This document shows, in pieces, positions 17,528 to 26,416 of a DNA stretch of 64,000 nucleotides. The position numbers and the translations under genes are program-made. A model generated the notes under the pieces. That model had not been told where the DNA came from and searched no databases. It saw only the letters and a program-made list of their open reading frames with translations. The stretch comes from Vibrio furnissii CIP 102972 (GTDB taxonomy: Bacteria; Pseudomonadota; Gammaproteobacteria; Enterobacterales; Vibrionaceae). Each line of letters opens with the position of its first letter. Position 1 is the stretch's first letter. The stretch lies in contig NZ_ACZP01000018.1 of NCBI RefSeq assembly GCF_000176175.1, positions 212,252 through 276,251 of the forward strand, read 5' to 3'.

Positions 17528-18517
17528 TTGACCTTCAAATTGTCCGCCATTGCCATGGCGACCCTATTTTCTTCGGCAGCCTTGGCGGCGCCGAGCCTCA
17601 CCGTTTACACCTACGACTCGTTCGCGGCCGATTGGGGCCCGGGGCCGGCGGTCGAAAAAGCCTTTGAAGCCCAATGTGGCTGTGATCTTCAGTTTGTCGC
17701 GCTGGATGATGGTGTGTCGATCCTCAACCGCCTGCGTCTGGAAGGCAAGAAGACCAAAGCGGACGTGGTGCTGGGCTTGGATAACAACCTGATGGTGGAA
17801 GCCAAGCAAACGGGCCTATTGGCTCAACACAACACCGATACGCACGCGGTGCACTTGCCCAATGGCTGGAGTGATGACACCTTTGTGCCGTACGATTACG
17901 GCTACTTTGCCTTTGTCTACAACAAGCAAAAACTGACCAACCCGCCGACCAGTCTGAAAGAGCTGGTGGAACAGCGCGACGATCTGCGCATCATCTATCA
18001 AGATCCGCGCACGTCGACACCAGGCCAAGGGCTGTTGCTGTGGATGAAGTCGGTGTATGGCGATGATGCGACGCAGGCGTGGCAGAAGCTGGCTAACAAA
18101 ACCGTGACGGTGACCAAAGGTTGGTCAGAAGCGTATTCGATGTTCCTCGATGGTGAATCTGACATGGTGCTGTCGTACACCACATCGCCAGCTTATCACC
18201 TGATTGCTGAACACGATGACAAGTACGCAACGGCCAATTTTGCCGAAGGTCATTACATGCAGGTCGAAGTGGCGGCCAAAGTGCAGGGCACGCCGAACGA
18301 CAAGCTGGCGGATGAGTTCCTCCAATTTATGCTCAGCAATGAGTTCCAAGCCTTGATGCCGACGGGCAACTGGATGTATCCGGTGACGGACGTGGCGCTG
18401 CCCAAAGGTTTTGAGACGTTGAGCGTGCCAGCCAAATCGCTGTCGTTTAGTGCCGATGAGGTGGCGGCGAAGCGCCGAGGCTGGATTCGCGAATGGCAAA
18501 ATGCCTTAACGTTCTGA
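17528..18517 (+). CDS. thiB: Thiamine ABC transporter substrate-binding protein
   Basis: Periplasmic binding protein for thiamine, TPP and related forms. The 329-residue product has a signal peptide (about 1-20, ending AALA) and continues APSLTVYTYDSFAADWGPG, which is the ThiB hallmark; later segments such as LDDGVSILNRLRLEGKKTKADVVLGLDNN and SDMVLSYTTSPAYH fit as well. The start is TTG at 17528, with AGGAGA upstream at slightly long spacing; no ATG serves the signal peptide. First gene of thiBPQ, directly downstream of the TPP riboswitch, so uptake should shut off when TPP is abundant. Confidence 0.94.
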   Translation: MTFKLSAIAMATLFSSAALAAPSLTVYTYDSFAADWGPGPAVEKAFEAQCGCDLQFVALDDGVSILNRLRLEGKKTKADVVLGLDNNLMVEAKQTGLLAQHNTDTHAVHLPNGWSDDTFVPYDYGYFAFVYNKQKLTNPPTSLKELVEQRDDLRIIYQDPRTSTPGQGLLLWMKSVYGDDATQAWQKLANKTVTVTKGWSEAYSMFLDGESDMVLSYTTSPAYHLIAEHDDKYATANFAEGHYMQVEVAAKVQGTPNDKLADEFLQFMLSNEFQALMPTGNWMYPVTDVALPKGFETLSVPAKSLSFSADEVAAKRRGWIREWQNALTF

Positions 18518-18524
18518 GCGATTG

Positions 18525-20135
18525 ATGCAAAGCCGTACACCTAAATTGGGTCTCGGGGTCGCGGCAGTTGTCGCGGCCTTTGTCCTTTCTGCCCTCAGCG
18601 CTTTATTGTGGCAAGCGCCCACACTTCATCTGAATCAGATTTGGGGCGATGCTTATTATCGCCATGTGACTTGGTTCAGTCTTTACCAAGCCCTGTTGTC
18701 GACCCTGCTCAGCGTTGGCTTGGCGGTACCAGTTGCGCATGCGTTAAGCCGCCGCCGTTTCCCCGGGCGCGGGCTGCTGCTCAAACTGTTTGCCATGACC
18801 TTGGTCTTGCCAGTGCTGGTGGGCGTCTTTGGCTTGCTGGCGATTTATGGCAACAGCGGTTTACTGGCAAGCGGGCTGCAACATTGGCAGCTCAAATTGC
18901 CTTTTTCCATCTATGGCCTGAACGGCATTTTGCTCGCCCACGTCTTTTTTAATCTGCCATACGCCGCGCGTTTGTTGCTGCAAAGTCTGGACACCATTCC
19001 GGCCGAGCAGCACAAGTTATGCGCCCACCTTGGCATGACGGGCTGGCAGAAATTTGTTGCGGTGGAGTGGCCGCGGTTGCGCCAGCAACTGCCGCATGTG
19101 CTGGGCTTGGTGTTCATGCTGTGTTTCACCAGTTTTGCCACGGTGATGGCGCTGGGCGGCGGGCCCAAATCGACCACGATTGAGCTGGCCATTTATCAGG
19201 CCATCAAATTTGATTTCGATCTGCAAACCGGCGCGCTGTTGGCGCTGTGGCAAATGCTGTTGTGCGGTGTACTCACGCTATCGATACAACGTTTTTCGCG
19301 CCCGTTGCCGGTGAGTAGCGGCAGTGTCACCACGCAGCAATGGGTACGTGATTCGCGCTGCAGCCGTTTGTGGGATGGGGCGTGGATTGGTTTTGCGTTA
19401 TTGCTGGTCATTCCGCCGCTTTTGATGGTCGTGCTGAGTGGTCTGAACGAGAAACTTTTCAGCGTGCTGAGTCGTGGCGAGTTCTGGCGTGCGATGGGCG
19501 CTTCGTTGCAGGTTGCGCTGCTGGCGAGTTCGTTGGCGCTGCTGGCGGGCGTGGCGATCATTCTCACCAGTCGTCACTGGCGCTTGCAATCTCACTCGCG
19601 CCGAGCAAACGGGCTTGAACTGATTGGCACCATCATTTTAGTGACGCCAGGGCTGGTGATCAGCACCGGATTGTTCTTACTGCTGCGCAATCTAACCGAT
19701 GTGTTCAGCCTCGCGTATTGGGTGGTGGTGGCGGTCAATGGCCTGATGGCGCTGCCGTACGTGGTGAAAACGCTCAGTCAACCGATGCTGCATCTGGCGC
19801 AGCAATATCAGTTTTTGTGTGCCAGTTTAGGCATGCGCGGCTGGCAGCGCTTGCGACTGATTGAGCTGCGTGCCCTGCGCAAGCCGCTGGCCCATGCGTT
19901 GACCATCAGTTTTTTGTTGTCGATGGGCGATTTAAGCGCGATTGCACTGTTTGGCAGCCAAGATTTTCGCACGCTGCCGCTCTATTTGTATCAGTTGCTG
20001 GGGAGTTATCAAATGCAGTCTGCCGCGGTGGTCTCTCTGGTGCTGCTGGTGCTGAGTGTTGGCCTGTTTTATCTGATTGAACGCCTGTTTCGCGTGCGTT
20101 CCTCTTCTACATCCTCGCGGAGAAGCTCATGTTAG
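18525..20135 (+). CDS. thiP: Thiamine ABC transporter permease
   Basis: A 536-residue inner-membrane permease made of two fused permease modules, each with about six helices. Each module has an EAA-type loop that contacts the ATPase: HLGMTGWQKFVAVEWPRLR in the first and SLGMRGWQRLRLIELRALR in the second. ATG 18525 lies seven bases after the thiB stop; a TTG one codon earlier is possible. The 3' end overlaps thiQ by seven bases. The length matches E. coli ThiP. Confidence 0.94.
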   Translation: MQSRTPKLGLGVAAVVAAFVLSALSALLWQAPTLHLNQIWGDAYYRHVTWFSLYQALLSTLLSVGLAVPVAHALSRRRFPGRGLLLKLFAMTLVLPVLVGVFGLLAIYGNSGLLASGLQHWQLKLPFSIYGLNGILLAHVFFNLPYAARLLLQSLDTIPAEQHKLCAHLGMTGWQKFVAVEWPRLRQQLPHVLGLVFMLCFTSFATVMALGGGPKSTTIELAIYQAIKFDFDLQTGALLALWQMLLCGVLTLSIQRFSRPLPVSSGSVTTQQWVRDSRCSRLWDGAWIGFALLLVIPPLLMVVLSGLNEKLFSVLSRGEFWRAMGASLQVALLASSLALLAGVAIILTSRHWRLQSHSRRANGLELIGTIILVTPGLVISTGLFLLLRNLTDVFSLAYWVVVAVNGLMALPYVVKTLSQPMLHLAQQYQFLCASLGMRGWQRLRLIELRALRKPLAHALTISFLLSMGDLSAIALFGSQDFRTLPLYLYQLLGSYQMQSAAVVSLVLLVLSVGLFYLIERLFRVRSSSTSSRRSSC

Positions 20136-20845
20136 TACTGGATAATGTGCGTTATGAATATCAGGATGAGTGGTTCGTGTTTGACCTCAGCGTCGCGCAA
20201 GGCAGCATTGTCGCCCTGATGGGGCCAAGCGGGGCGGGCAAGTCTACACTGCTTAGTTTGGTGGCCGGTTTTATCGAACCTCGCAGCGGCGACATTCGGG
20301 TGCAAAGCGACGGCGAAACGGTATCCGTGGTGGGCAAAGCGCCGTATCAGCGACCGTTTTCGATGCTGTTTCAAGAGCACAACCTGTTTGCGCACCTGAG
20401 TGTGCGTGACAATATTGGTTTGGGATTACATCCGGGGCTCAAACTCAGTGCCGCACAGCGAGAACATGTGGTGCGAGCGGCCCACATGGTTGGGGTGGGG
20501 GATTTACTTGATCGCCTGCCGGAGCAGTTGTCGGGCGGGCAGCGTCAGCGCGTCGCGCTGGCTCGCTGTTTTGTTCAACCGCATCCCATCTGGTTGCTGG
20601 ATGAGCCGTTTTCAGCACTGGATCCACTGCTGCGTGAGGAGATGTTAACGCTGGTCAAAACCTTAGCTGCGGAGCGCAATATCACCGTGTTGATGGTGAC
20701 GCATCACATCAGCGACGCGCGCGCCATTGTCACGCATTTTGCGTTTATGGCCCAAGGGCAAGTGCAGCACATGGAGCCGATTGCCGCCTTAACGGCGCAG
20801 CACCGTGACGCGCCTCTGGCAGATTTTGTACGCGCGGGGGAGTAA
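20129..20845 (+). CDS. thiQ: Thiamine ABC transporter ATP-binding protein
   Basis: A 238-residue cytoplasmic ATPase that powers ThiBP. Walker A GPSGAGKST at 32-40, signature LSGGQRQR at 134-141, Walker B IWLLDEPFSALDP at 154-166 and the switch His in VTHHISDA are all present. GGAG precedes the ATG, which lies inside the thiP 3' end. The operon ends at a hairpin terminator about 35 bases downstream. Confidence 0.95.
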   Translation: MLVLDNVRYEYQDEWFVFDLSVAQGSIVALMGPSGAGKSTLLSLVAGFIEPRSGDIRVQSDGETVSVVGKAPYQRPFSMLFQEHNLFAHLSVRDNIGLGLHPGLKLSAAQREHVVRAAHMVGVGDLLDRLPEQLSGGQRQRVALARCFVQPHPIWLLDEPFSALDPLLREEMLTLVKTLAAERNITVLMVTHHISDARAIVTHFAFMAQGQVQHMEPIAALTAQHRDAPLADFVRAGE

Positions 20846-20880
20846 GCATTTCACGCAGGTGTACTCAATGACAGGTAAGA

Positions 20881-20909
20881 AAAAAGGTTGGCATAAGCCA
20901 ACCTTTTTC
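20881..20909. terminator. Bidirectional terminator between thiQ and darP
   Basis: A perfect eleven-base stem (AAAAGGTTGGC / GCCAACCTTTT) with an ATAA loop and T flanks on both strands, between converging genes. Confidence 0.9.
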
Positions 20910-20932
20910 GTGATAACCATAGGCCGAAACAC

Positions 20933-21460
20933 TCAGAACTCTTGGTCGTTGAGGGTTTTCAGCATCTGGAAAATTTCGCGAGAAGCTTTGGGCGGCTTCT
21001 CGCCTTGTTTCTCTTTTTTCGCCTGACGCGCCAACAGGCGCAGACGTTGACGGTCAGCCTCTGGGTACAGCGTCATCACCTCTTCAATTGCGTCATCACC
21101 TTGCTCGACGATGCGATCGCGCATCTGTTCCAGCTTGTGCAGCACTGCGGTGTTTTGCGAGTGTTTGTTACGCAGTTTGTCCAGCGCCGCTTGCAGCGGT
21201 TCTGGGTCGATGTTACGCATCAGACGACCGATGTATTGCAATTGACGACGACGCGCTTCGTTTTTGAAACGTTGCGCATCTTTGATTGCAGCGGCCAAGT
21301 CGTCGGGCAGCGGGAATTTCGCCAGCACCGAAGGCTTCAGCTCAACCAACTCTTCGCCGAGTTTTTGCAGCACAATCATATCGTTCTTCATCTCGGTCTT
21401 ACTGACCCAAATGATTTCCTCTTCGTCTTCCCAAGGGGCTTTTTGATTCTTACGAGCCAT
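20933..21460 (-). CDS. darP: Ribosome-associated protein DarP (YjgA, DUF615)
   Basis: A 175-residue basic, mostly helical cytoplasmic protein of the YjgA/DUF615 family, which binds late 50S assembly intermediates. Typical segments are WISKTEMK-like IIWVSKTEMKNDM, LPLPDDLAAAI-like FPLPDDLAAAIKDAQRF, RRRQLQYIGRLMR and the C-terminal KASREIFQMLK. ATG 21460 gives the family N-terminus MARKNQKAPWEDEEE; a GTG three codons upstream is an alternative. It is divergent from pmbA, a frequent arrangement in this group. Confidence 0.92.
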   Translation of the reverse strand: MARKNQKAPWEDEEEIIWVSKTEMKNDMIVLQKLGEELVELKPSVLAKFPLPDDLAAAIKDAQRFKNEARRRQLQYIGRLMRNIDPEPLQAALDKLRNKHSQNTAVLHKLEQMRDRIVEQGDDAIEEVMTLYPEADRQRLRLLARQAKKEKQGEKPPKASREIFQMLKTLNDQEF

Positions 21461-21568
21461 TTTCTTCACTAATGAGTTATTTATGTCTGCTATTTTAGCA
21501 AGAATCGTGGGGAGAAAGCGAAATTCTTGTTATCCTAACCTCATTAAAGCGCAATAGTTGGATGAGAT

Positions 21569-22912
21569 ATGGATGTAAGACAGCAAGTCGCTGTGCAGCG
21601 TACCGAGCTTGAAGCGGCCGTTGCAAAAGCGCTCGACATGGCTTCAGCTGGTGCTGACGCCGCTGAAGTTGCCATTACCAAAAGCACAGGTTTAAGTGTT
21701 TCGACTCGCATGTGCGAAGTGGAAAACGTGGAGTTTAACAGTGACGGTGCGTTGGGGATCACGGTGTATCGTGGTCAGCGTAAAGGCAGTGCGTCTACTT
21801 CTGATTTAAGTGAAAAAGCGATTCAGCAGACCGTGCTGGCCGCATTGGATATTGCTCAATACACTTCCGAAGACCCGTATGCTGGCCCGGCACCGAAAGA
21901 GTTGATGGTGACCGAGATTCCGGATTTGGACCTGTTTCACCCGGATGAACCGAACCCCGATAGAGCGGCGCAGGTGGCGATTGAAGCTGAACGTGCGGCG
22001 CTGCAATACAGTGACAAAATCAAACAGAGTGATGGGGGCAGTTACGACAGCCATTACGGCGTGAAAGTGTACGGCAACAGCCACGGTTTGCTGGCCAGCT
22101 ACGCGTCAAGCCGCCAAAGCATCAGTTGCTGTGTGATTGGTCAGGGCAAAAATGGTGAGATGGAACGCGATTACAGCTACACCGTAGCGCGTCACGTCGA
22201 TGACTTGTGGGCCCCTGAGCGTGTTGGCTTGGAGGCGGCCGAGAAAACCATTAGCCGTTTGGATGCGAAGAAGCTGAAAACCGGGAAGTACCCTGTGATG
22301 TTTGCCGCAGATGTGGCGACTGGCTTGATGGGGCATCTGGTGATGGCGATCAGTGGCGGTAACTTGTACCGTAAATCGTCGTTCTTACTCGACCACCTCG
22401 GTCAGCAAATTCTGCCATCGTGGTTTAACGTGTCAGAGCGCCCGCATGTGCTGCGCGGGTTGGCTTCCAGCCCATTTGACAGCGAAGGGGTACGCACGGA
22501 AGACCGCGATATCATCACCGATGGCGTGTTGGCGACTTACCTGCTAACTAGCTACGCTGCGCGTAAGATGAACATGACGCCTACGGGTCATGCGGGCGGC
22601 ATTCACAACTGGTTCGTTCAACACACCGGACAGAACTTTGAACAGATGCTGAAAGCGCTGGGCACTGGGTTGTTGGTGACCGAAGTGATGGGCCAAGGCG
22701 TGAATGTGGTGACTGGTGACTACTCACGCGGCGCTGCAGGTTTCTGGGTGGAGAATGGCGAAATCCAATATCCTGTTTCTGAAATCACCATCGCGGGCAA
22801 CCTCAAAACCATGTTCAACCAGATCGTGGCGGTGGGCAGCGATACGGAAACACGTTCGCAGATCCAAACTGGTTCGATTCTGCTGGAAACCATGAAAGTG
22901 GCTGGCGAATAA
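21569..22912 (+). CDS. pmbA: Metalloprotease PmbA (TldE)
   Basis: A 447-residue partner of TldD; together they form a zinc protease that processes microcin B17 and degrades CcdA-like labile proteins. PmbA/TldE is the non-catalytic subunit. Recognisable parts are STRMCEVENVEFNSDGALGITVYRGQRKGSAST near the N-terminus, the PFDSEGVRTEDRDII segment and the C-terminal GNLKTMFNQIVAVGSD and GSILLETMKVAGE. No HExxH is present in this subunit, as expected. tldD is not in the window. Confidence 0.95.
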   Translation: MDVRQQVAVQRTELEAAVAKALDMASAGADAAEVAITKSTGLSVSTRMCEVENVEFNSDGALGITVYRGQRKGSASTSDLSEKAIQQTVLAALDIAQYTSEDPYAGPAPKELMVTEIPDLDLFHPDEPNPDRAAQVAIEAERAALQYSDKIKQSDGGSYDSHYGVKVYGNSHGLLASYASSRQSISCCVIGQGKNGEMERDYSYTVARHVDDLWAPERVGLEAAEKTISRLDAKKLKTGKYPVMFAADVATGLMGHLVMAISGGNLYRKSSFLLDHLGQQILPSWFNVSERPHVLRGLASSPFDSEGVRTEDRDIITDGVLATYLLTSYAARKMNMTPTGHAGGIHNWFVQHTGQNFEQMLKALGTGLLVTEVMGQGVNVVTGDYSRGAAGFWVENGEIQYPVSEITIAGNLKTMFNQIVAVGSDTETRSQIQTGSILLETMKVAGE

Positions 22913-22939
22913 GCGCCGCCCGTAGACAGCCGTTCGATC

Positions 22940-22971
22940 AAAAAAGCGCAGCCTTCAGTCTGCGCTTTTTT
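22940..22971. terminator. Terminator after pmbA
   Basis: An eleven-base perfect stem (AAAAAGCGCAG / CTGCGCTTTTT) with an eight-base loop, about 28 bases after the pmbA stop. It can also serve the converging mgtE. Confidence 0.9.
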
Positions 22972-23016
22972 ATGGCGTTCACGTTTACCTGCATTCACGC
23001 CGCTAGAGGAGTTAGG

Positions 23017-24375
23017 CTAGCGAATCAACAGCGTTGCCAAGCCAAGGAACACCGATAAGCCCACCACGTCGGTGACGGTGGTCAGTGCCATCCCGCCTGC
23101 CAGAGCCGGGTCGATGTTCATCTTTTTCAGCAGCACCGGAATGGTTACCCCGGCGACACCGGCGACAAACAAGTTGGTCATCATCGCCGCAGAGATAATG
23201 CCGCCCAGTAGCCATTCGCCTTTCCAGACCACGACAATCGCGCCAATGATTAAGGCCCACAGAATGCCGTTGAGAAAGCCGATCGCAGCTTCTTTCATCA
23301 GCAGTTCGCGTTTGTTACTGTCACCGATATGACCCAGTGCCAGACCGCGAATCACCAGCGCCACGGTTTGGTTGCCCGCGACACCGCCCATCGATGGAAC
23401 GATGGTCATCAAAACGGCAATCGCTGCCATCTGTTCCAGCGTGGCTTCAAACATGTTGGAGACGGACGCGGCGGCCAGAGCGGCCAGAACGTTCGCGCCC
23501 AACCAGACGCTGCGTTTACGTGCGGATTTGACCACGGGCGCGAAAGTATCTTCGTCGTCGTCCATACCCGCCATACTCATCATTGAGTGTTCGGCGTCTT
23601 CACGGATGACGTCGACCACGTCATCGATGGTGATACGACCGACCAGATGTTGGTTCTCGTCTACCACAGGCGCAGAAATCCAGTTCCGACGTTCAAACAG
23701 GCTGGCGATATCAGAGTCCTTGGTGTCGACTTTGATGGCTTCATCGGCATCGTCCATCACTTCGCTGACGGGCACATCCGGTTGCGTGGTGAGCAGCGTA
23801 CTCAGCGATAAGTGGCCAATCAGTTTGCTTTCATCATCGATGACATACAACGCATCGGTCGCTTCTGGGAGTTCACCTTTCATGCGCAGATAACGCAGCA
23901 CTACGTCGACGTCGACATCACCACGAATGGTGATCACGTCGGTGTTCATCAAACCGCCGGCGGTATCTTCTGGGTAGGACAGCGCGGTTTCGACGCGCAG
24001 TCGATCCGCAGCGTCCATTTGCGCTAAAACTTCACGGGACAGATCATCGGGCAAGCTACGCAGGACGTAGGCCACGTCATCGGTGTCCATGCCTTCGGTG
24101 GCTTCCGCGAGTTTTTCCGGTGCCATTTTCGACACCAACGCATCTTTGACGTCTTCGCTTAGCTCATCAAGGATTTCACCGTAATCTTCAGGGTCGGTCA
24201 GTTGCCACAGCACATCACGTGCTTTGCGAGGAGAGGCTTCTAACAGGCTGGCGATATCTTCCGGTTCCATGTCCTGCAGTTGGCGACGAACATGGACAAA
24301 GCGGCCGTTTTCCAGCGCTTCGGTAATTTCTTGGAGGGTTTGGTGAGCTTGGTCAAATTCAATTTGCTCTGCCAT
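23017..24375 (-). CDS. mgtE: Magnesium transporter MgtE
   Basis: A 452-residue inner-membrane Mg2+ channel-like transporter. The order is typical: an N-terminal superhelical domain (about 1-135; SLLEASPRKARDVLWQL), a CBS-domain pair (about 135-255; SYPEDTAGGLMNTDVI and GRITIDDVVDVIREDAEHSM) that senses cytoplasmic Mg, then five membrane helices (about 285-450) including the pore motif SMGGVAGNQTVALVIRGLALG. No Mg riboswitch is apparent in the 115 bases upstream. Transcribed leftward, possibly reached by readthrough from npr. Confidence 0.95.
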   Translation of the reverse strand: MAEQIEFDQAHQTLQEITEALENGRFVHVRRQLQDMEPEDIASLLEASPRKARDVLWQLTDPEDYGEILDELSEDVKDALVSKMAPEKLAEATEGMDTDDVAYVLRSLPDDLSREVLAQMDAADRLRVETALSYPEDTAGGLMNTDVITIRGDVDVDVVLRYLRMKGELPEATDALYVIDDESKLIGHLSLSTLLTTQPDVPVSEVMDDADEAIKVDTKDSDIASLFERRNWISAPVVDENQHLVGRITIDDVVDVIREDAEHSMMSMAGMDDDEDTFAPVVKSARKRSVWLGANVLAALAAASVSNMFEATLEQMAAIAVLMTIVPSMGGVAGNQTVALVIRGLALGHIGDSNKRELLMKEAAIGFLNGILWALIIGAIVVVWKGEWLLGGIISAAMMTNLFVAGVAGVTIPVLLKKMNIDPALAGGMALTTVTDVVGLSVFLGLATLLIR

Positions 24376-24490
24376 CGCTTCCCCCTAATGCTTTGAATTG
24401 TGGCAATGTGTTGAATAGTAACTTAATTCTAGGTCTTATTTAATACGTTCTGATTAATCATGAGTATTTAATTTCGTTTTCGACCGCGCG

Positions 24491-24769
24491 TCATTCGTCT
24501 TCTTCGAATTTCGCTTCAATCAAGTGGCACACGGCATTGAGCGCTTGCTCGGCCTGAGAGCCTTCGGCGGAGATGGTGACGTTCTGTCCTTGTGCGGATT
24601 CGAGCATCAGCAGCCCCATCACGCTGTCGGCGGTTGCTTCTTTGCCTTCCTGACTTTGAATGGTTAGCACCGCATCGAAAGATTGCGCCAGTTCAACCAA
24701 TTTTACGGCCGCTCGCGCATGCAAGCCGAGGCGATTCTGAATGAGGACGGTACGGCTTGCTTGCTGCAT
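24491..24769 (-). CDS. npr: Phosphocarrier protein NPr of the nitrogen PTS
   Basis: A 92-residue HPr homologue that takes phosphate from PtsP and gives it to PtsN. The active site IQNRLGLHARAA places the phosphorylated residue at His17; the regulatory Ser region is seen at ATADSVMGLLML. It lies nine bases after rapZ in the conserved rpoN-hpf-ptsN-rapZ-npr order. Confidence 0.96.
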   Translation of the reverse strand: MQQASRTVLIQNRLGLHARAAVKLVELAQSFDAVLTIQSQEGKEATADSVMGLLMLESAQGQNVTISAEGSQAEQALNAVCHLIEAKFEEDE

Positions 24770-24778
24770 ATCGGTTCC

Positions 24779-25639
24779 TTATGAGCGGTTCTTTTCCAGA
24801 GAGGTGTGACGAATTTGTACCTGATGACCCAGTTGGGCGAAGTATTCCCCCAATTGCTGCGTCAAATAAACCGAGCGGTGTTTGCCGCCGGTACAGCCAA
24901 TCGCGATGGTGAGATAACTGCGATTGTTTTTCTCCAGCGATGGCAGCCAGTGTTCAAAGAACTTTTGGATCTGCTGCTTGAGTTCAATCACTTCAGCATG
25001 GCTTTCAAGGAACGATTTGATCGGTGCATCCAGCCCCGTGAGCGGCCGGAGATCGGGTTCCCAATGGGGATTGGGGAGAAAACGGACATCAAAGACGTAG
25101 TCGGCATCGCTCGGTAAACCGTATTTGAAGCCAAAGGATTCAAATACCATCACCAGATCTTTGCGCTCGCGGCCTTCCACGCGCATGCGCACGGTTTCAC
25201 TCAGCTCATGAAGCGACTGATTGCTGCTGTCGAGTAGCAAATCGGCCTGCTCTTTGAGCGGTTCGAGTAAACCTTTTTCGAGTTCAATCGCTTGCGCCAG
25301 TGTCGGTTTCCCTTCACTGAGTGAGAGCGGATGAATACGGCGCGTTTCGCTATAGCGTTTGAGCAGCGTCTCTTTGCTGGCATCCAGAAAGAGCACGCTG
25401 ACATCGTTATTTTGCTTGAGTTGGTCCAGAACATCTTCGACCAAGCCCGGTTCTTTGGGCAGGTTGCGGATGTCGATACTGACCGCGACATTTTGTTTGC
25501 TGCCTTGTACCGATTGAATGAAGGCATGCAGCAAACTGACGGGTAAGTTGTCCACGCAGTAGTAGCCCAGATCTTCTAAGACCCGCAATGCGACGCTTTT
25601 ACCCGCGCCAGATTGACCACTCACAACAATTAAACGCAT
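24779..25639 (-). CDS. rapZ: RNase adapter protein RapZ
   Basis: A 286-residue protein that binds glucosamine-6-phosphate and guides RNase E to the sRNA GlmZ, tuning GlmS for envelope precursor synthesis. The N-terminal P-loop GQSGAGKS is at residues 8-15. The C-terminal sensing domain has IGCTGGKHRSVYL and a positively charged end, as in E. coli, with HTSLEKNRS at the terminus. It sits between ptsN and npr with short gaps, so it is cotranscribed. The GlmZ/GlmY targets are not in this window. Confidence 0.95.
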   Translation of the reverse strand: MRLIVVSGQSGAGKSVALRVLEDLGYYCVDNLPVSLLHAFIQSVQGSKQNVAVSIDIRNLPKEPGLVEDVLDQLKQNNDVSVLFLDASKETLLKRYSETRRIHPLSLSEGKPTLAQAIELEKGLLEPLKEQADLLLDSSNQSLHELSETVRMRVEGRERKDLVMVFESFGFKYGLPSDADYVFDVRFLPNPHWEPDLRPLTGLDAPIKSFLESHAEVIELKQQIQKFFEHWLPSLEKNNRSYLTIAIGCTGGKHRSVYLTQQLGEYFAQLGHQVQIRHTSLEKNRS

Positions 25640-25647
25640 GGGATGAC

Positions 25648-26103
25648 CTACTCAGGTTGTTGATTAACCATGATGTCGTACAGCTCCTGATCGCTGGTTG
25701 CGGCGCGAAGCTGTTTCAGAGTTTGCTTATCGTTCAGGCGTTCAGCCATGCACGACAAGGTTTTGAGGTGTTCTTTGCACTGAGCCTCAGGCACCAGCAA
25801 GGCAAAGAGCAAATCGACCGGACGATTGTCGATCGCGTCAAATTCAATCGGTTCTTCACACTGGACCAAAACGGCGACTGCTTGATCGCTGGTGGTCATT
25901 CGTGCGTGAGGAATAGCAATCCCATTCCCAATACCGGTACTGCCCATTTTTTCTCGGCTAAGCATGCACTCAAACAGCTCAGTGGCGTTTAAACCAGTGT
26001 GCTGTGCGGCGATCTCGCTGATGATTTCCAGGGCTCTTTTTTTGCTAGAACACTGGACTGCACTTTTGGTGCAGTCCAGTGAAAGTACTTCGCTTAATTG
26101 CAT
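25648..26103 (-). CDS. ptsN: PTS IIA-like nitrogen regulatory protein PtsN
   Basis: A 151-residue EIIA-Ntr protein, last acceptor in the nitrogen PTS relay; its phosphorylation state controls potassium transport and other regulators in enterobacteria. The active site GIGNGIAIPHARM contains the phosphorylated His66. Typical LLFALLVPEAQCKEHLKTLS follows. It is two bases from hpf, suggesting coupled translation. Confidence 0.95.
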   Translation of the reverse strand: MQLSEVLSLDCTKSAVQCSSKKRALEIISEIAAQHTGLNATELFECMLSREKMGSTGIGNGIAIPHARMTTSDQAVAVLVQCEEPIEFDAIDNRPVDLLFALLVPEAQCKEHLKTLSCMAERLNDKQTLKQLRAATSDQELYDIMVNQQPE

Positions 26104-26105
26104 GA

Positions 26106-26393
26106 TTAGTGGCTACTTAGCTTTTCTTTATGCTTGTTGAGTTGACGAGAGAGCTTGTCCACGAGGCCATCAATAGCTGCGTACATGATGTCATCTTCCG
26201 CAGTGGCGTGAACTTCTCCTTGGTTAATGTGAAGCGTAGCTTCTGCGATTTGGCGTGCTTTTTCAACACGTAAAATCACTTGAACGCTATTGATATGCTC
26301 GAAAAAGCGCTCAAGTTTCTGAAATTTGGAGTGAACATAGTCTTGCATTGAATCGGTTAGTTCAATGTGATGGCCTTGAATATTGATTTGCAT
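26106..26393 (-). CDS. hpf: Ribosome hibernation promoting factor (short form)
   Basis: A 95-residue member of the HPF/RaiA family that binds the 30S decoding region and helps form inactive 100S dimers in stationary phase. Its short length and position between rpoN and ptsN identify the short HPF form rather than the long type. Family segments: MQINIQGHHIELTDSMQDYVHSK-like start, LRVEKARQIAEATL, and DDIMYAAIDGLVDKLSRQL. Confidence 0.94.
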   Translation of the reverse strand: MQINIQGHHIELTDSMQDYVHSKFQKLERFFEHINSVQVILRVEKARQIAEATLHINQGEVHATAEDDIMYAAIDGLVDKLSRQLNKHKEKLSSH

Positions 26394-26416
26394 AGACTTT
26401 CCTTCTCAGTTAGGCC

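Noticed and set aside
24376..24490. Mg-sensing riboswitch upstream of mgtE
   Set aside because: The gap is only 115 bases and lacks the conserved M-box elements.
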